Shown one piece after another: positions 24,514 through 33,655 of a stretch of DNA of 49,711 nt. Position 1 is the stretch's first letter. Every line of letters begins with the position of its first letter. The stretch is from Variovorax soli NBRC 106424 (GTDB lineage: Bacteria > Pseudomonadota > Gammaproteobacteria > Burkholderiales > Burkholderiaceae_C): NCBI RefSeq assembly GCF_001591385.1, contig NZ_BCUU01000032.1:1-49711 (forward strand). The letters are read 5' to 3'. The position numbers and the translations under genes are program-made. The notes beneath the pieces were generated by a model. The model did not search any database and was not told where the DNA came from. It saw nothing but the letters and a program-made list of their open reading frames with translations.

Positions 24514-26391
24514 TTACTTGTTTTCCACCACGGCCGCGGTGTCAGGCCGCCACACGGTGCCGATGGACACGCTCTTGAGCTTCTTCTTGCGGCCGTACCA
24601 GAAGTTGACCAGCCCGCGCGAGAAGAACACGGCCGAGAACATCGAGGTGACGATGCCGATGCAGTGCACGACGGCAAAGCCGCGCACCGGCCCCGAGCCG
24701 AAGGCCAGCAGCGCGATGCCCGCAATGAGCGTGGTGACGTTGGAGTCCAGGATGGTGCCCCAGGCGCGGTCGTAGCCGGCGTGGATCGCCGCCTGCGGCG
24801 AGGCGCCGTTTCGCAGCTCTTCCCGCACGCGCTCGTTGATCAGCACGTTGGAGTCGATGGCCACGCCGATCGCCAGCGCCATGGCGGCAATGCCAGGCAG
24901 CGTGAGCGTCGCCTGCAGCATCGACAGGATGGCCACCAGCAGCAGCAGGTTGACGGCCAGCGCAATCGAGGAGAACAGGCCGAACAGCGCGTAGTAGGCG
25001 CACATGAAGACCATGATCGCCAGGAAGCCGTAGGCGACGCTCTTGAAGCCCTTCTCGATGTTGTCGGCGCCCAGCGTCGGGCCGATGGTGCTTTCCTCGA
25101 TGATTTCCATCGGGGCGGCCAGCGAGCCGGCGCGCAGCAGCAGGGCCAGGTCGTTGGCTTCCACCACGTTCATCGAGCCGGAGATCTGGAAGCGGGTGCC
25201 CAGTTCGCCGTTGATCGAGGGCGCCGTCAGCACCTCGCCCTTGCCCTTTTCGAAGAGCAGGATGGCCATGCGCTTGCGGAAGTTCTCGCGGCTGACGTCG
25301 CGCATGATGCGGCCGCCCTTGGCGTCCACGGTCAGGTCGACCTTGGGCTGCTGGGTCTGCGAATCGAAGCCGGGCTGCGCGTCGGTCAGGTTCTCGCCGG
25401 TGATGATCACCTGCTTCTTGACGATGACGGTGCGGCCTTCGCGGTCGTTGAATTTCTCCGAGCCGAAGGGCACCGGGCCGCTGCCCGTTTCGGCGGCGCG
25501 GCCCTCGGCCGATTCATCCACCATGCGCAGCTCGAGCGTGGCGGTGCGGCCCAGGATGTCCTTGGCCTTGGCCGTGTCCTGCACGCCGGGCAGCTGCACC
25601 ACGATGCGGTCGATGCCCTGCTGCTGGATCACCGGCTCGGCCACGCCCAGCTCGTTGATCCGGTTGTGCAGGGTGGTGATGTTCTGCTTGAGCGCCGCGT
25701 CCTGCAGGCGGCGGGCCGCCTCGGGCTTGAAGGTGGCGGCGAGCTTCCACTCGGCGCCGTCCTGGCTCGCGGTGGCGGCCAGGTCGGTGAACTGGTCCTG
25801 GAGGATGCGCTGGGTGGCTTCAAGAGCAGCCTGGTCGCGGAAGCGCACTTCCACCGTCTGGCCGTTGCGGCTCACCGCGGTGCCGCGGATGCCCTTGTCG
25901 CGCAGCGCCTGGCGCAGGTCGCTGGCCATGGTCTCGGCCTTCTTGTCCAGGGCGCCCTTCATGTCGACCTGCAGCATGAAGTGCACGCCGCCGCGCAGGT
26001 CCAGGCCGAGGTACATGGGGTAGGCGTGCAACGCCTTCAGCCAGTTCGGCGAGCGCGACACCAGGTTCAGCGCGACCACGTAGGGCGGATCGGTTGCGTC
26101 CGGCACCAGCGCGTGCTGCAACACGTCGCGGGCCTTGAGCTGGTCGTCGGTGCTGACGAAGCGGGCCCGCACCGAGGTGCCGTCCAGCGTGAGCATGTCG
26201 GGCTGCAGGTTGGCGGCCTTCAGGGCCGCCTCCACGCGGGTGCGGGTGCTGTCGTCCACCTTCACGGTGGATTTGGCGGCCGACACCTGCACCGCAGGCG
26301 CTTCACCGAAGAAATTGGGCAGGGCGTAGATGAGCCCCACCAGCAGCACGATCACGATGATCGCGTACTTCCAGACCGGGTAACGGTTCAT
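24514..26391 (-). CDS. secD: Protein translocase subunit SecD
   Basis: 625 aa. Six membrane segments and a large periplasmic P1 region (about 60-440). Landmarks: MNRYPVWKYAIIVIVLLVGL, YLGLDLRGGVHFMLQVDM, NRINELGVAEPVIQQQG, IVVQLPGVQDTAKAKDILG, then membrane motifs FLAIMVFMCAYYALFGLFSS, AIGVAIDSNVLINERVREEL and GVAIDSNVL. It is second in yajC-secD-secF. Confidence 0.98.
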   Translation of the reverse strand: MNRYPVWKYAIIVIVLLVGLIYALPNFFGEAPAVQVSAAKSTVKVDDSTRTRVEAALKAANLQPDMLTLDGTSVRARFVSTDDQLKARDVLQHALVPDATDPPYVVALNLVSRSPNWLKALHAYPMYLGLDLRGGVHFMLQVDMKGALDKKAETMASDLRQALRDKGIRGTAVSRNGQTVEVRFRDQAALEATQRILQDQFTDLAATASQDGAEWKLAATFKPEAARRLQDAALKQNITTLHNRINELGVAEPVIQQQGIDRIVVQLPGVQDTAKAKDILGRTATLELRMVDESAEGRAAETGSGPVPFGSEKFNDREGRTVIVKKQVIITGENLTDAQPGFDSQTQQPKVDLTVDAKGGRIMRDVSRENFRKRMAILLFEKGKGEVLTAPSINGELGTRFQISGSMNVVEANDLALLLRAGSLAAPMEIIEESTIGPTLGADNIEKGFKSVAYGFLAIMVFMCAYYALFGLFSSIALAVNLLLLVAILSMLQATLTLPGIAAMALAIGVAIDSNVLINERVREELRNGASPQAAIHAGYDRAWGTILDSNVTTLIAGIALLAFGSGPVRGFAVVHCIGIVTSMFSAVFFSRGLVNFWYGRKKKLKSVSIGTVWRPDTAAVVENK

Positions 26392-26452
26392 GATCGCGCT
26401 CGCGCGGCGGCGTTGTCCGCCGCCGCCTCAAAAGACAAAAACTGCTTGCTTC

Positions 26453-26779
26453 TTACTTGACGGTGCCCTTGGGCAGGACCTGGACCACGGCGTTGCGCTG
26501 CACGCGCACGTTGACGCCGGCGGCGATTTCCAGCGTCATGTACTGGTCGCCCAGCTCGGTGATCTTGCCCAGCACGCCGCCGGCGGTGGCCACTTCGTCG
26601 CCCTTGGCCAGCGCGGCCAGCATGTTGCGGGTTTCTTTCTGGCGCTTCATCTGGGGGCGGATCATGACGAAGTACAGCACCACGAACATGAGCAGCAGCG
26701 GCAGCATGCTGCCGATGGAGGACATCATGTCGCCACCGGCTGCGGGGGCGGATTGTGCGAAGGCGGAAGAAATGAACAA
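26453..26779 (-). CDS. yajC: Preprotein translocase subunit YajC
   Basis: 108 aa from TTG 26779, reading MFISSAFAQSAPAAGG. This is the usual YajC opening and length; TTGGAG lies about 10 bases before it and no ATG fits. One membrane segment (SMLPLLLMFVVLYFVMIRPQ) is followed by the family stretch RNMLAALAKGDEVATAGGVL and a beta-rich tail (VNVRVQRNAVVQVLPKGTVK). YajC associates with SecDF and the SecYEG channel. secD follows after 61 bases. Confidence 0.94.
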   Translation of the reverse strand: MFISSAFAQSAPAAGGDMMSSIGSMLPLLLMFVVLYFVMIRPQMKRQKETRNMLAALAKGDEVATAGGVLGKITELGDQYMTLEIAAGVNVRVQRNAVVQVLPKGTVK

Positions 26780-26963
26780 GGGGGTTCTCCAACAGGGGAT
26801 CGACAGGCCGCGGGCGTCGCCCGCGTTTTTCCAGGTGGCTGCCACTCGGATCGCAGCCACGCGGCGCGGACCGGAGCCCGCGCACATCAACCGCGCATTG
26901 TAGGGCGGCCCCCGCGGCCTGAAACCCGCTAACCCGGCGCCCGTACCCGGGTTTTACCCCCGG

Positions 26964-29900
26964 TCAAGCCGCCGCCCGAGGGGCGGCCTCGGGATGACGC
27001 CACTTTTCCATCAGCGCGCTCCAGCGCACGCGGGCTGCCGCCAGGTTGCGCTCCTTCACATGGCCGTAGCCGCGGATCTGCTCGGGCAGGCTGGCGATTT
27101 CCAGCGCCAGCGCATGGTTGCCGGCATTCAGGCCGCGCAGCACTTCCTCGATGCTGGCGCGGTATTCGCCGATGAGGGCGCGCTCGGTCTTGCGTTCCTC
27201 GGTACGGCCGAAGATGTCCAGCGCGGTGCCGCGCAGGCCCTTGAGCCTGGCCAGCAGCTTGAAGCCCTTGAGCATGGACGGGCCGAACTTCTGCTTGACC
27301 AGCTGGCCCTTCTCGTTGTGCTTGGCGATGATGGGCGGCGCCAGGTGGTAGTTGAGCTGGAAGTCCTTGCCCATCTCGCCCTCGAACATGCCGGCCACCT
27401 TGGCCAGGAAGGCCGGGTCGGCATGCAGGCGGGCCACCTCGTACTCGTCCTTGTAGGCCATCAGCTTGAACAGGTAGCGGGCCACGGCCTCGGCCATGCT
27501 GCTCTTGCCGGTGGCCTGGGCCTCGGCCTCGCGCACCTTCTCGACGAAGGTGCGGTACTGCTCGGCGTAGGCGGCGTTCTGGTAGCCGGTGAGGAACTCC
27601 ACCCGGCGCGCCACCAGGCTCTGAACACTGTCCCGCTTCTTGAACTCGATCACCGTGCCGGGCGCGGCGATCTTGTTCAGCGACGCCAGGTCGTGCGCCG
27701 CGCGGCGGCCCCATTCGAAGGCGGCCTTGTTGTTCTCCACCGCCACGGCATTGAGCTCGATGGCGCGCATGAGCGACTCGTGCTCCAGCGGCACCCAGCC
27801 CTTCTGCCAGGCGTAGCCCAGGATCATCGGGTTGACATAGATGGAGTCGCCCATCAGCGCCGTGGCCAGCTGGTCGGCGTCGAAGGTACCCAGGCCCTGT
27901 TCGCCGACCGCCCTGGCGATTTCCTCGGCGCAGGCGTCCTGCGGGTTCTGCCAGTTGGCATTGCGCACGAAGGCGGCCGTGGGCGCACCGTGGCTGTTGA
28001 GGGCCACATGCGTGCGGCCTTCGCGCATGCGCGCCAGGGTTTCGGCGTTGACGGCCACCAGCGGATCGCACGCCAGGATCAGGTCGGCGGCCGCCGTGCC
28101 CACGCGGGTGGTGCGGATGTCGCCCTGCGTGGCGCCAATGAGCACGTGGCTCCAGGTGGCGCCGCCCTTTTGCGCGAGGCCGGCCGCGTCCTGCGTGACG
28201 ATGCCCTTGCCTTCCATGTGCGCCGCCATGCCCAGCAACTGGCCGATGGTGATGACGCCGGTGCCGCCCACGCCCGCCACCACGATGCCCCACACCTGCG
28301 AAGCCGCCAGCGCCGGCACGGCCGGCTCGGGCAGCGCGCCCAGCGACGAAGGCGCGGGCACCTTGGCCTTGTCCTTCTTCTTCAGCTTGGCGCCTTCGAC
28401 GGTGACGAAGCTGGGGCAGAAGCCCTTCAGGCAGCTCATGTCCTTGTTGCAGCTGCTCTGGTTGATGGTGCGCTTGCGGCCGAACTCGGTCTCCAGCGGC
28501 TCCACCGACAGGCAGTTGCTCTGCACGCTGCAGTCGCCGCAGCCTTCGCACACCAGGTCGTTGATGACCACGCGCACCGCCGGGTCCACCATCGTGCCGC
28601 GCTTGCGGCGGCGGCGCTTCTCGGTGGCGCAGGTCTGGTCGTAGATGATGGCGGTGGTGCCTTCGATCTCGCGGAATTCGCGCTGGATCGCATCCAGTTC
28701 GTCGCGGTGGCGCACGGCCACCTTCTGTCCGCCGTAGGCGCCGGGGATGGCCACGCCGTCGTACTTCTCGGGCTCGTCGGTGACCACCACCACCTTCTTC
28801 GCACCCTCCGCATGCAGGCTCTCGGCGATCTGCAGCACCGAATGGCCTTCGGGCCGCTCGCCGACGGTCTGGCCGCCGGTCATCGCCACCGCGTCGTTGT
28901 AGAGGATCTTGTAGGTGATGTTCACGCCCGCGGCGATGCTCTGGCGGATGGCCAGCAGGCCGCTGTGGAAGTAGGTGCCGTCGCCCAGGTTGGCGAACAC
29001 GTGCTTCTCGTTGGAGAAGGCCTGCTGGCCCACCCACGGCACGCCCTCGCCGCCCATCTGCGTGAAGCCGATGGTGGAGCGGTCCATCCAGGTGGCCATG
29101 AAGTGGCAGCCGATGCCGCCCAGCGCGCGCGAGCCCTCGGGCACCACGGTGCTGGTGTTGTGCGGGCAGCCCGAGCAGAACCAGGGCATGCGGCCCTCGC
29201 TCACCCCGCCGGTGGTCAGCACCTGCATGGAGCGCTCCTTGGCCTCCAGGATGGCCATCTGCGACTCCAACCGCGCCTTCATGTCGGCGCCGGCGGCTTC
29301 CAGGATGCCGGTCTTCTGCAGGCGCTGGACGATGGCCTTGGCGATCAGCGCCGGGTTCAGGTCGGCGTTGGCGCGCAGCAGGGTGTTGGCCGTCGGGTTG
29401 GGCATGGCCCATTCGCCGCCGGAGTAGTCGCCCTCCAGCTCGTTGAACTTGCCCAGCACGTTGGGGCGCACGTCGGCGCGCCAGTTGTAGAGCTCTTCCT
29501 TGAGCTGGTATTCGATGACCTGGCGCTTTTCCTCCACCACCAGGATCTCCTGCAGGCCGGTGGCGAAGTCGCGGGTGAGCTGCGCCTCGAGCGGCCAGAC
29601 CACGCCCACCTTCTGCAGGCGGATGCCCAGCTGGCGGCAGGTGGCGTCGTCCAGGCCCAGGTCGATCAGCGCCTGGCGGGTGTCGTTGTAGGCCTTGCCG
29701 CTGGCCATGATGCCGAAGCGGTCGTTGGGACCTTCGATGACGTTGCGGTTCAGCCGGTTGGCGCGGATGTAGGCCAGGGCCGCATACCACTTGTAGTGCA
29801 TGAGCCGCGCTTCCTGCTCCAGCGCGTGGTCGGGCCAGCGGATGTGCAGGCCGCCGGGCGGCATCTCGAAGTCGGTGGGAATGACGATGTCGACGCGCTC

Positions 29901-30584
29901 GGGGTCGATCATGGCCGTGGCGCTGGACTCGACGATTTCCTGGATGGTCTTCATGCCCGCCCACACGCCCGAGAAGCGGCTCATGGCGAAGGCGTGAATG
30001 CCCAGGTCCAGGATTTCCTGCACGTCGACCGGGAAGAACACCGGCGAGCCGCAGGCCTTGAAGATGTGGTCGCTCTGGTGCGCCGCGGTCGAGCTCTTGG
30101 AGATATGGTCGTCGCCCGCCACCGCGATCACGCCGCCCCAAGGGGTGGTGCCGGCCATGTTGGCATGCTTGAACACGTCCGAGCAGCGGTCCACGCCCGG
30201 GCCCTTGCCGTACCAGATGCCGAAGACGCCGTCGAACTTGTTGCTGCCCGCCGGCGCAAAGCCCATCTGCTGGGTGCCCCACAAGGCGGTGGCGGCCAGC
30301 TCCTCGTTCACGCCGGGCTGGAACATGATGTTCTGGCTCTTCAGGAACTTGCTGGCCTTCCACAGGGCCTGGTCGTAGCCGCCCAATGGCGAGCCCCGGT
30401 AGCCGCTGATGAAGCCGGCGGTGTTCCTGCCGGCCAGCGCGTCGCGCTGGCGCTGCAGCATGGGCAGCTTCACCAGGGCCTGGACCCCGCTCATGAAGGC
30501 ACGTCCGTAATCGAGGCTGTATTTGTCGTCGAGCGTGACGGTCTCTAGCGCCTTGCGGATGTGCTCGGGCAGCGGGGCGTTCAT
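26964..30584 (-). CDS. Fused indolepyruvate ferredoxin oxidoreductase
   Basis: 1206 aa from ATG 30584 (MNAPLPEHIRKALETVTLDD), after GGAGACCACGAAT. It decarboxylates aryl pyruvates to aryl-CoA, passing electrons to ferredoxin. The alpha/TPP parts come first (FISGYRGSPLGGYDQAL, FCSGCPHNTSTVVPEGSRA, ATWMDRSTIGFTQMGGEGV, FANLGDGTYFHSG). A cysteine-rich stretch follows (LVCEGCGDCSVQSNCL, KDMSCLKGFCPSF; about residues 680-735). The C-terminal gamma part begins GIVVAGVGGTGVITIGQL, then a helical tail. This is the large single-chain form common in proteobacteria. It is divergent from an Lrp/AsnC gene. Confidence 0.95.
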   Translation of the reverse strand: MNAPLPEHIRKALETVTLDDKYSLDYGRAFMSGVQALVKLPMLQRQRDALAGRNTAGFISGYRGSPLGGYDQALWKASKFLKSQNIMFQPGVNEELAATALWGTQQMGFAPAGSNKFDGVFGIWYGKGPGVDRCSDVFKHANMAGTTPWGGVIAVAGDDHISKSSTAAHQSDHIFKACGSPVFFPVDVQEILDLGIHAFAMSRFSGVWAGMKTIQEIVESSATAMIDPERVDIVIPTDFEMPPGGLHIRWPDHALEQEARLMHYKWYAALAYIRANRLNRNVIEGPNDRFGIMASGKAYNDTRQALIDLGLDDATCRQLGIRLQKVGVVWPLEAQLTRDFATGLQEILVVEEKRQVIEYQLKEELYNWRADVRPNVLGKFNELEGDYSGGEWAMPNPTANTLLRANADLNPALIAKAIVQRLQKTGILEAAGADMKARLESQMAILEAKERSMQVLTTGGVSEGRMPWFCSGCPHNTSTVVPEGSRALGGIGCHFMATWMDRSTIGFTQMGGEGVPWVGQQAFSNEKHVFANLGDGTYFHSGLLAIRQSIAAGVNITYKILYNDAVAMTGGQTVGERPEGHSVLQIAESLHAEGAKKVVVVTDEPEKYDGVAIPGAYGGQKVAVRHRDELDAIQREFREIEGTTAIIYDQTCATEKRRRRKRGTMVDPAVRVVINDLVCEGCGDCSVQSNCLSVEPLETEFGRKRTINQSSCNKDMSCLKGFCPSFVTVEGAKLKKKDKAKVPAPSSLGALPEPAVPALAASQVWGIVVAGVGGTGVITIGQLLGMAAHMEGKGIVTQDAAGLAQKGGATWSHVLIGATQGDIRTTRVGTAAADLILACDPLVAVNAETLARMREGRTHVALNSHGAPTAAFVRNANWQNPQDACAEEIARAVGEQGLGTFDADQLATALMGDSIYVNPMILGYAWQKGWVPLEHESLMRAIELNAVAVENNKAAFEWGRRAAHDLASLNKIAAPGTVIEFKKRDSVQSLVARRVEFLTGYQNAAYAEQYRTFVEKVREAEAQATGKSSMAEAVARYLFKLMAYKDEYEVARLHADPAFLAKVAGMFEGEMGKDFQLNYHLAPPIIAKHNEKGQLVKQKFGPSMLKGFKLLARLKGLRGTALDIFGRTEERKTERALIGEYRASIEEVLRGLNAGNHALALEIASLPEQIRGYGHVKERNLAAARVRWSALMEKWRHPEAAPRAAA

Positions 30585-30755
30585 ATTCGTGGTCTCCGTG
30601 GGTGGCTCTGATGCCTTGTGGGCATGGCGTGGGCGCAAGTGGCGCCCCGGTCAGGACACCTTCCGCCATGATTGCACGCGGAGTTTATGCCTGCCCGCCA
30701 GATAGGTGTTTGCGTTCTGTGCCCTGAAAACACCTGTTTGAGAAAGCTTCTTTCC

Positions 30756-30761
30756 TAGAAT
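30756..30761 (+). promoter_or_regulatory. -10-like box directly before the Lrp/AsnC start codon
   Basis: TAGAAT ends 8 bases before the GTG at 30770, and no ribosome site lies between. A start at about 30768 would give a leaderless or near-leaderless transcript. No good -35 box is seen at 16-18 bases. GAAAG-CTT-CTTTC just upstream could be part of an operator. Confidence 0.35.
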
Positions 30762-30769
30762 GCCACCTT

Positions 30770-31255
30770 GTGGAAAGCATCGACAAGTTTGACCTGGCGA
30801 TCCTGCAAGAGCTGCAGGCCGACGCACGCCTGACCAATGCCGAGCTGGCGCAGCGCGTGGGCCTGTCGGCCGCGCCCTGCTGGCGGCGCGTGCGCGCGCT
30901 GGAGGCCGCCGGCATCATCCGCGGCTACCACGCCGACATCGACCGCCACAAGATCGGCCTGGACGTGCTGGCCTTCGTGCGGGTCGACACCGAGCGCGTG
31001 AGCAACGAGGCCACCCGCAAGCTGGAAGACGCGATCCGCAAGATGCCCGAGGTGGTGGCCTGCCACTACATCAGCGGCACCGGCACCTTCGAGCTGCAGG
31101 TGGTGGCGCAGGACCTGAACAGCTTCTCGGCCTTCGCCCGCCAGCACCTGATGAACCTGCCCAACGTGAAGGACCTGCACACCAGCTTCTCGCTGGGCGA
31201 GGTCAAGTCCAGCCACGCGCTGCCGCTGTCCCACCTGGGCCAGAAGAAGAGGTAG
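30770..31255 (+). CDS. Lrp/AsnC-family transcriptional regulator
   Basis: 161 aa from GTG 30770. An N-terminal helix-turn-helix (FDLAILQELQADARLTNAEL, then RVGLSAAPCWRRVRALEAAG) is followed by a RAM/AsnC effector domain (EVVACHYISGTGTFELQVVA). Such regulators sense amino acids. It is divergent from the indolepyruvate oxidoreductase gene (186 bases apart), so control of that gene by aromatic amino acids is a reasonable inference. It also lies just upstream of amino acid transporter genes in the same direction. Confidence 0.93.
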   Translation: MESIDKFDLAILQELQADARLTNAELAQRVGLSAAPCWRRVRALEAAGIIRGYHADIDRHKIGLDVLAFVRVDTERVSNEATRKLEDAIRKMPEVVACHYISGTGTFELQVVAQDLNSFSAFARQHLMNLPNVKDLHTSFSLGEVKSSHALPLSHLGQKKR

Positions 31256-31330
31256 TACTTAGGCGCCACCTAGAATCCTGCTGCTGCCGTTCGGCCGCTT
31301 CTGCACAACGAACCCCACAAGACAACCGCC

Positions 31331-32095
31331 ATGAACCGCATCCGCCGCGCCTTCACCCTCGGCCTGGCCGCCGCCACCTTTGCCCTGGCCGGCCACGCCC
31401 AGGTGCCCAATCGCGAACTCATCGTGGCGTCCAGCGCCACCTATGCGCCCTTCGCCTTCGAGAACAAGGACAAGCAGATCGTCGGCTTCGACATCGACAT
31501 CATCAACGCCATCGCCAAGCAGCAGGGCCTGAAGATCAAGATCGTGAACACGCCCTTCACCGGCATCTTCGGCGCACTCAACAACGGCGACGTCGACCTG
31601 GTGATCTCGGGCGTGACCATCAACGAGAAGCGCAAGCAGAGCTACGACTTCACCCCGCCGTACTTCGCCGCGCGCCAGCTGATCGCGGTGCCCAAGAGCA
31701 GCACCGTCACTTCGCTGAAGGACCTGGCCGGCAAGAAGATCGCAGTGGTCAGCGCCTCCACCGCCGACGACATCGCCTCGCGCGAGTTCGGCAAGACCAG
31801 CCCCAACATCCGCCGCTTCGAGAGCACGCCGCTCATCATTTCCGAGCTGGCCGGCGGCGGCGTCGATGCCGCCATGGGCGACAACGGCGTGATCGCCTAC
31901 CGCGTCTCGCAGACGCCGGGCCTGAAGACGGTGGACGACAAGTCCTTCCCCGAGGAAGGCTTCGGCATCGTGGTGAAGAAGGGCGACAAGGCCCTGCTCG
32001 ACAAGCTCAGCAGCGGCCTGGCCGCCATCCGCGCCGACGGCAGCTACGCCACCATCTACAAGAAGTGGTTCAACAAGGAGCCGGACGCTCGCTGA
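31331..32095 (+). CDS. Polar amino acid ABC transporter substrate-binding protein
   Basis: 254 aa. A signal peptide ends at GHAQV. The SBP family 3 pattern is clear: VASSATYAPFAFENKDKQ, VGFDIDIINAIAKQQGLK, PFTGIFGALNNGDVDLVISG, TINEKRKQSYDFTPPYFAAR, and a C-terminal GFGIVVKKGDKALLDKLSSG. It should deliver an amino acid to the permease encoded next. A hairpin with a short T-run follows the gene, so the permease may have separate or attenuated expression. Confidence 0.93.
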   Translation: MNRIRRAFTLGLAAATFALAGHAQVPNRELIVASSATYAPFAFENKDKQIVGFDIDIINAIAKQQGLKIKIVNTPFTGIFGALNNGDVDLVISGVTINEKRKQSYDFTPPYFAARQLIAVPKSSTVTSLKDLAGKKIAVVSASTADDIASREFGKTSPNIRRFESTPLIISELAGGGVDAAMGDNGVIAYRVSQTPGLKTVDDKSFPEEGFGIVVKKGDKALLDKLSSGLAAIRADGSYATIYKKWFNKEPDAR

Positions 32096-32121
32096 AGCGG
32101 CCCGGCAGGATTGCCGCACAC

Positions 32122-32147
32122 ACGGCCGCCCTCGCGCGGCCGTTTTC
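32122..32147 (+). terminator. Rho-independent terminator-like hairpin
   Basis: ACGGCCG, an 8-base loop and CGGCCGT form a 7-bp GC stem followed by TTTTC. It lies 27 bases after the substrate-binding gene and before the permease gene. The T-run is short, so it may attenuate more than end transcription. Confidence 0.6.
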
Positions 32148-32186
32148 ATTCATGGACAACGATAGAAGAGAACTGAGGAGGTCGAC

Positions 32187-32957
32187 ATGGACCAACCCGT
32201 GACGCTGTTCGGCTGGTTCCGCTGGGACATCCTGGTCGAATACAAGGACCTGTTCTGGCAGGGCGCCTGGATGACGCTGCGCATGACGGTGGCCTGCGTG
32301 CTGCTGGGCATCACCGGCGGGCTGCTGCTGGCGCTGGCGCGGCTGGCGCAGGCGCGGCATGCGCCCTGGACCTGGGTGGCGCGCTACCTGCTGCGCTGGC
32401 CTTCCACCGTGTACGTGAGCTTCTTTCGCGGCACGCCGCTGTTCGTGCAGATCCTGCTCATCCACTTCGCGGTGATGCCGGTGTTCATCCACCCGGCGGA
32501 CGGGCTGATCATCAGCGGCGAGCTGGCGCGCACGCTCAAGCAGGAGCACGGCGCGCTCATCTCGGGCGTGGTGGCGCTGTCGCTCAATTCGGCCGCCTAC
32601 ATCTCGGAGGTGTTCCGCGCCGGCATCCAGTCGATCTCGCGCGGGCAGTTCGACGCCGGCCGCTCCCTGGGCCTGACGCCGCCGCAGGTGATGCGCTACG
32701 TGGTGCTGCCGCAGGCCTTCAGGCGCATGCTGCCGCCGCTGGGCAACAACATGATCGCGCTGCTCAAGGACACCTCGCTGGTCTCGGCCATCGGCCTGGC
32801 CGAGCTGGCCTACGCCGCGCGCACCGTGGCCGGCGCCTATGCGCGCTACTGGGAGCCGTACCTGGCGATCTCGGTCATCTACTGGCTGATGACGCTGGCG
32901 CTCACCACCGGGCTGCGGCGGCTGGAGCATCGGCTGGCGCGCAGCGACAGAGGTTGA
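32187..32957 (+). CDS. Amino acid ABC transporter permease
   Basis: 256 aa HisM/GlnP-type permease with about five membrane segments. The N-terminal GAWMTLRMTVACVLLGITGG and the family motif YVSFFRGTPLFVQILLIHF are seen. The EAA-type loop is at SISRGQFDAGRSLGLTPPQV. GAGGAGGTCGAC is a very strong ribosome site. No ATP-binding gene follows; 98 bases later an AbiE pair begins. The ATPase must be supplied from elsewhere or has been lost. Confidence 0.93.
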   Translation: MDQPVTLFGWFRWDILVEYKDLFWQGAWMTLRMTVACVLLGITGGLLLALARLAQARHAPWTWVARYLLRWPSTVYVSFFRGTPLFVQILLIHFAVMPVFIHPADGLIISGELARTLKQEHGALISGVVALSLNSAAYISEVFRAGIQSISRGQFDAGRSLGLTPPQVMRYVVLPQAFRRMLPPLGNNMIALLKDTSLVSAIGLAELAYAARTVAGAYARYWEPYLAISVIYWLMTLALTTGLRRLEHRLARSDRG

Positions 32958-33055
32958 CGGCGACGGCGGGCAGGGCTCGCACGGCGAGAAGCGGAGTTTG
33001 ATTGAAAATCGCATGACTTGCAGAAAAGTAATGCGGTTATTAAACTTCCATTCTC

Positions 33056-33655
33056 ATGAACCAATCCGAGCACATCCTCGCACTGGCAGGGCGGCGACGC
33101 GTGCTGCGGGCTGCCGATGTGCGCGAACACGGCTGGTCGCCGCAACTCCTGCTCCGGCTTCACCAGACCGGCAAACTGCAGCGGCTCGCACGCGGCCTGT
33201 ACGGGCTGCCCGACGCAGAGATCACCGAGCACCAGACCCTGATCGAGGTCTGCCAGCGCGTGCCCAAAGCGGTGCTGTGTCTGCTGAGCGCCCTGCAATT
33301 CCACGGCATCGGCACGCAACTGCCGCACGAAGTCTGGGTCGCCCTGCCGGAAGGAACGCAAACCCCGGTGCTGAGCTACCCGGCGCTGCGCATCACTCGG
33401 CTGCGCGGTGCGGCCTACAGCGACGGCATCCAGACAGTGACCGAGCACGGCGCCGCCATTCGTGTGTACTGCGCGGCCAAGACGGTGACTGACTGCTTCA
33501 AGTTCCGCAACAAGATCGGCCTGGACGTGGCACTGGAGGCCCTCAAGGAAGCCTGGCGCAGCCGCAAGGTCACCACGGCCGAACTCCATCATTTCGCCAG
33601 GATCAACCGGGTCGAGCGCGTCATGCAGCCCTACCTTGAGGCGGTGACGCAATGA
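33056..33655 (+). CDS. abiEi: AbiEi-type antitoxin (type IV toxin-antitoxin)
   Basis: 199 aa. An N-terminal winged helix (LALAGRRRVLRAADVREHGW, RLHQTGKLQRLARGLYGLPD) is followed by the AbiEi C-terminal domain (VPKAVLCLLSALQFHGIGTQ, then VYCAAKTVTDCFKFRNKIGL and ALEALKEAW). AbiEi proteins repress their own promoter and neutralise AbiEii. The upstream 60 bases are AT-rich and would hold the autoregulated promoter. The gene overlaps the toxin start by 4 bases (ATGA). Confidence 0.92.
   Translation: MNQSEHILALAGRRRVLRAADVREHGWSPQLLLRLHQTGKLQRLARGLYGLPDAEITEHQTLIEVCQRVPKAVLCLLSALQFHGIGTQLPHEVWVALPEGTQTPVLSYPALRITRLRGAAYSDGIQTVTEHGAAIRVYCAAKTVTDCFKFRNKIGLDVALEALKEAWRSRKVTTAELHHFARINRVERVMQPYLEAVTQ

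Noticed and set aside
26994..30548. Very long open frame on the plus strand opposite the indolepyruvate oxidoreductase gene
   Set aside because: GC-rich codon bias leaves antisense frames free of stops. The translation is rich in His, Gly, Ala and Arg with no family motifs, while the minus strand encodes a full known enzyme.
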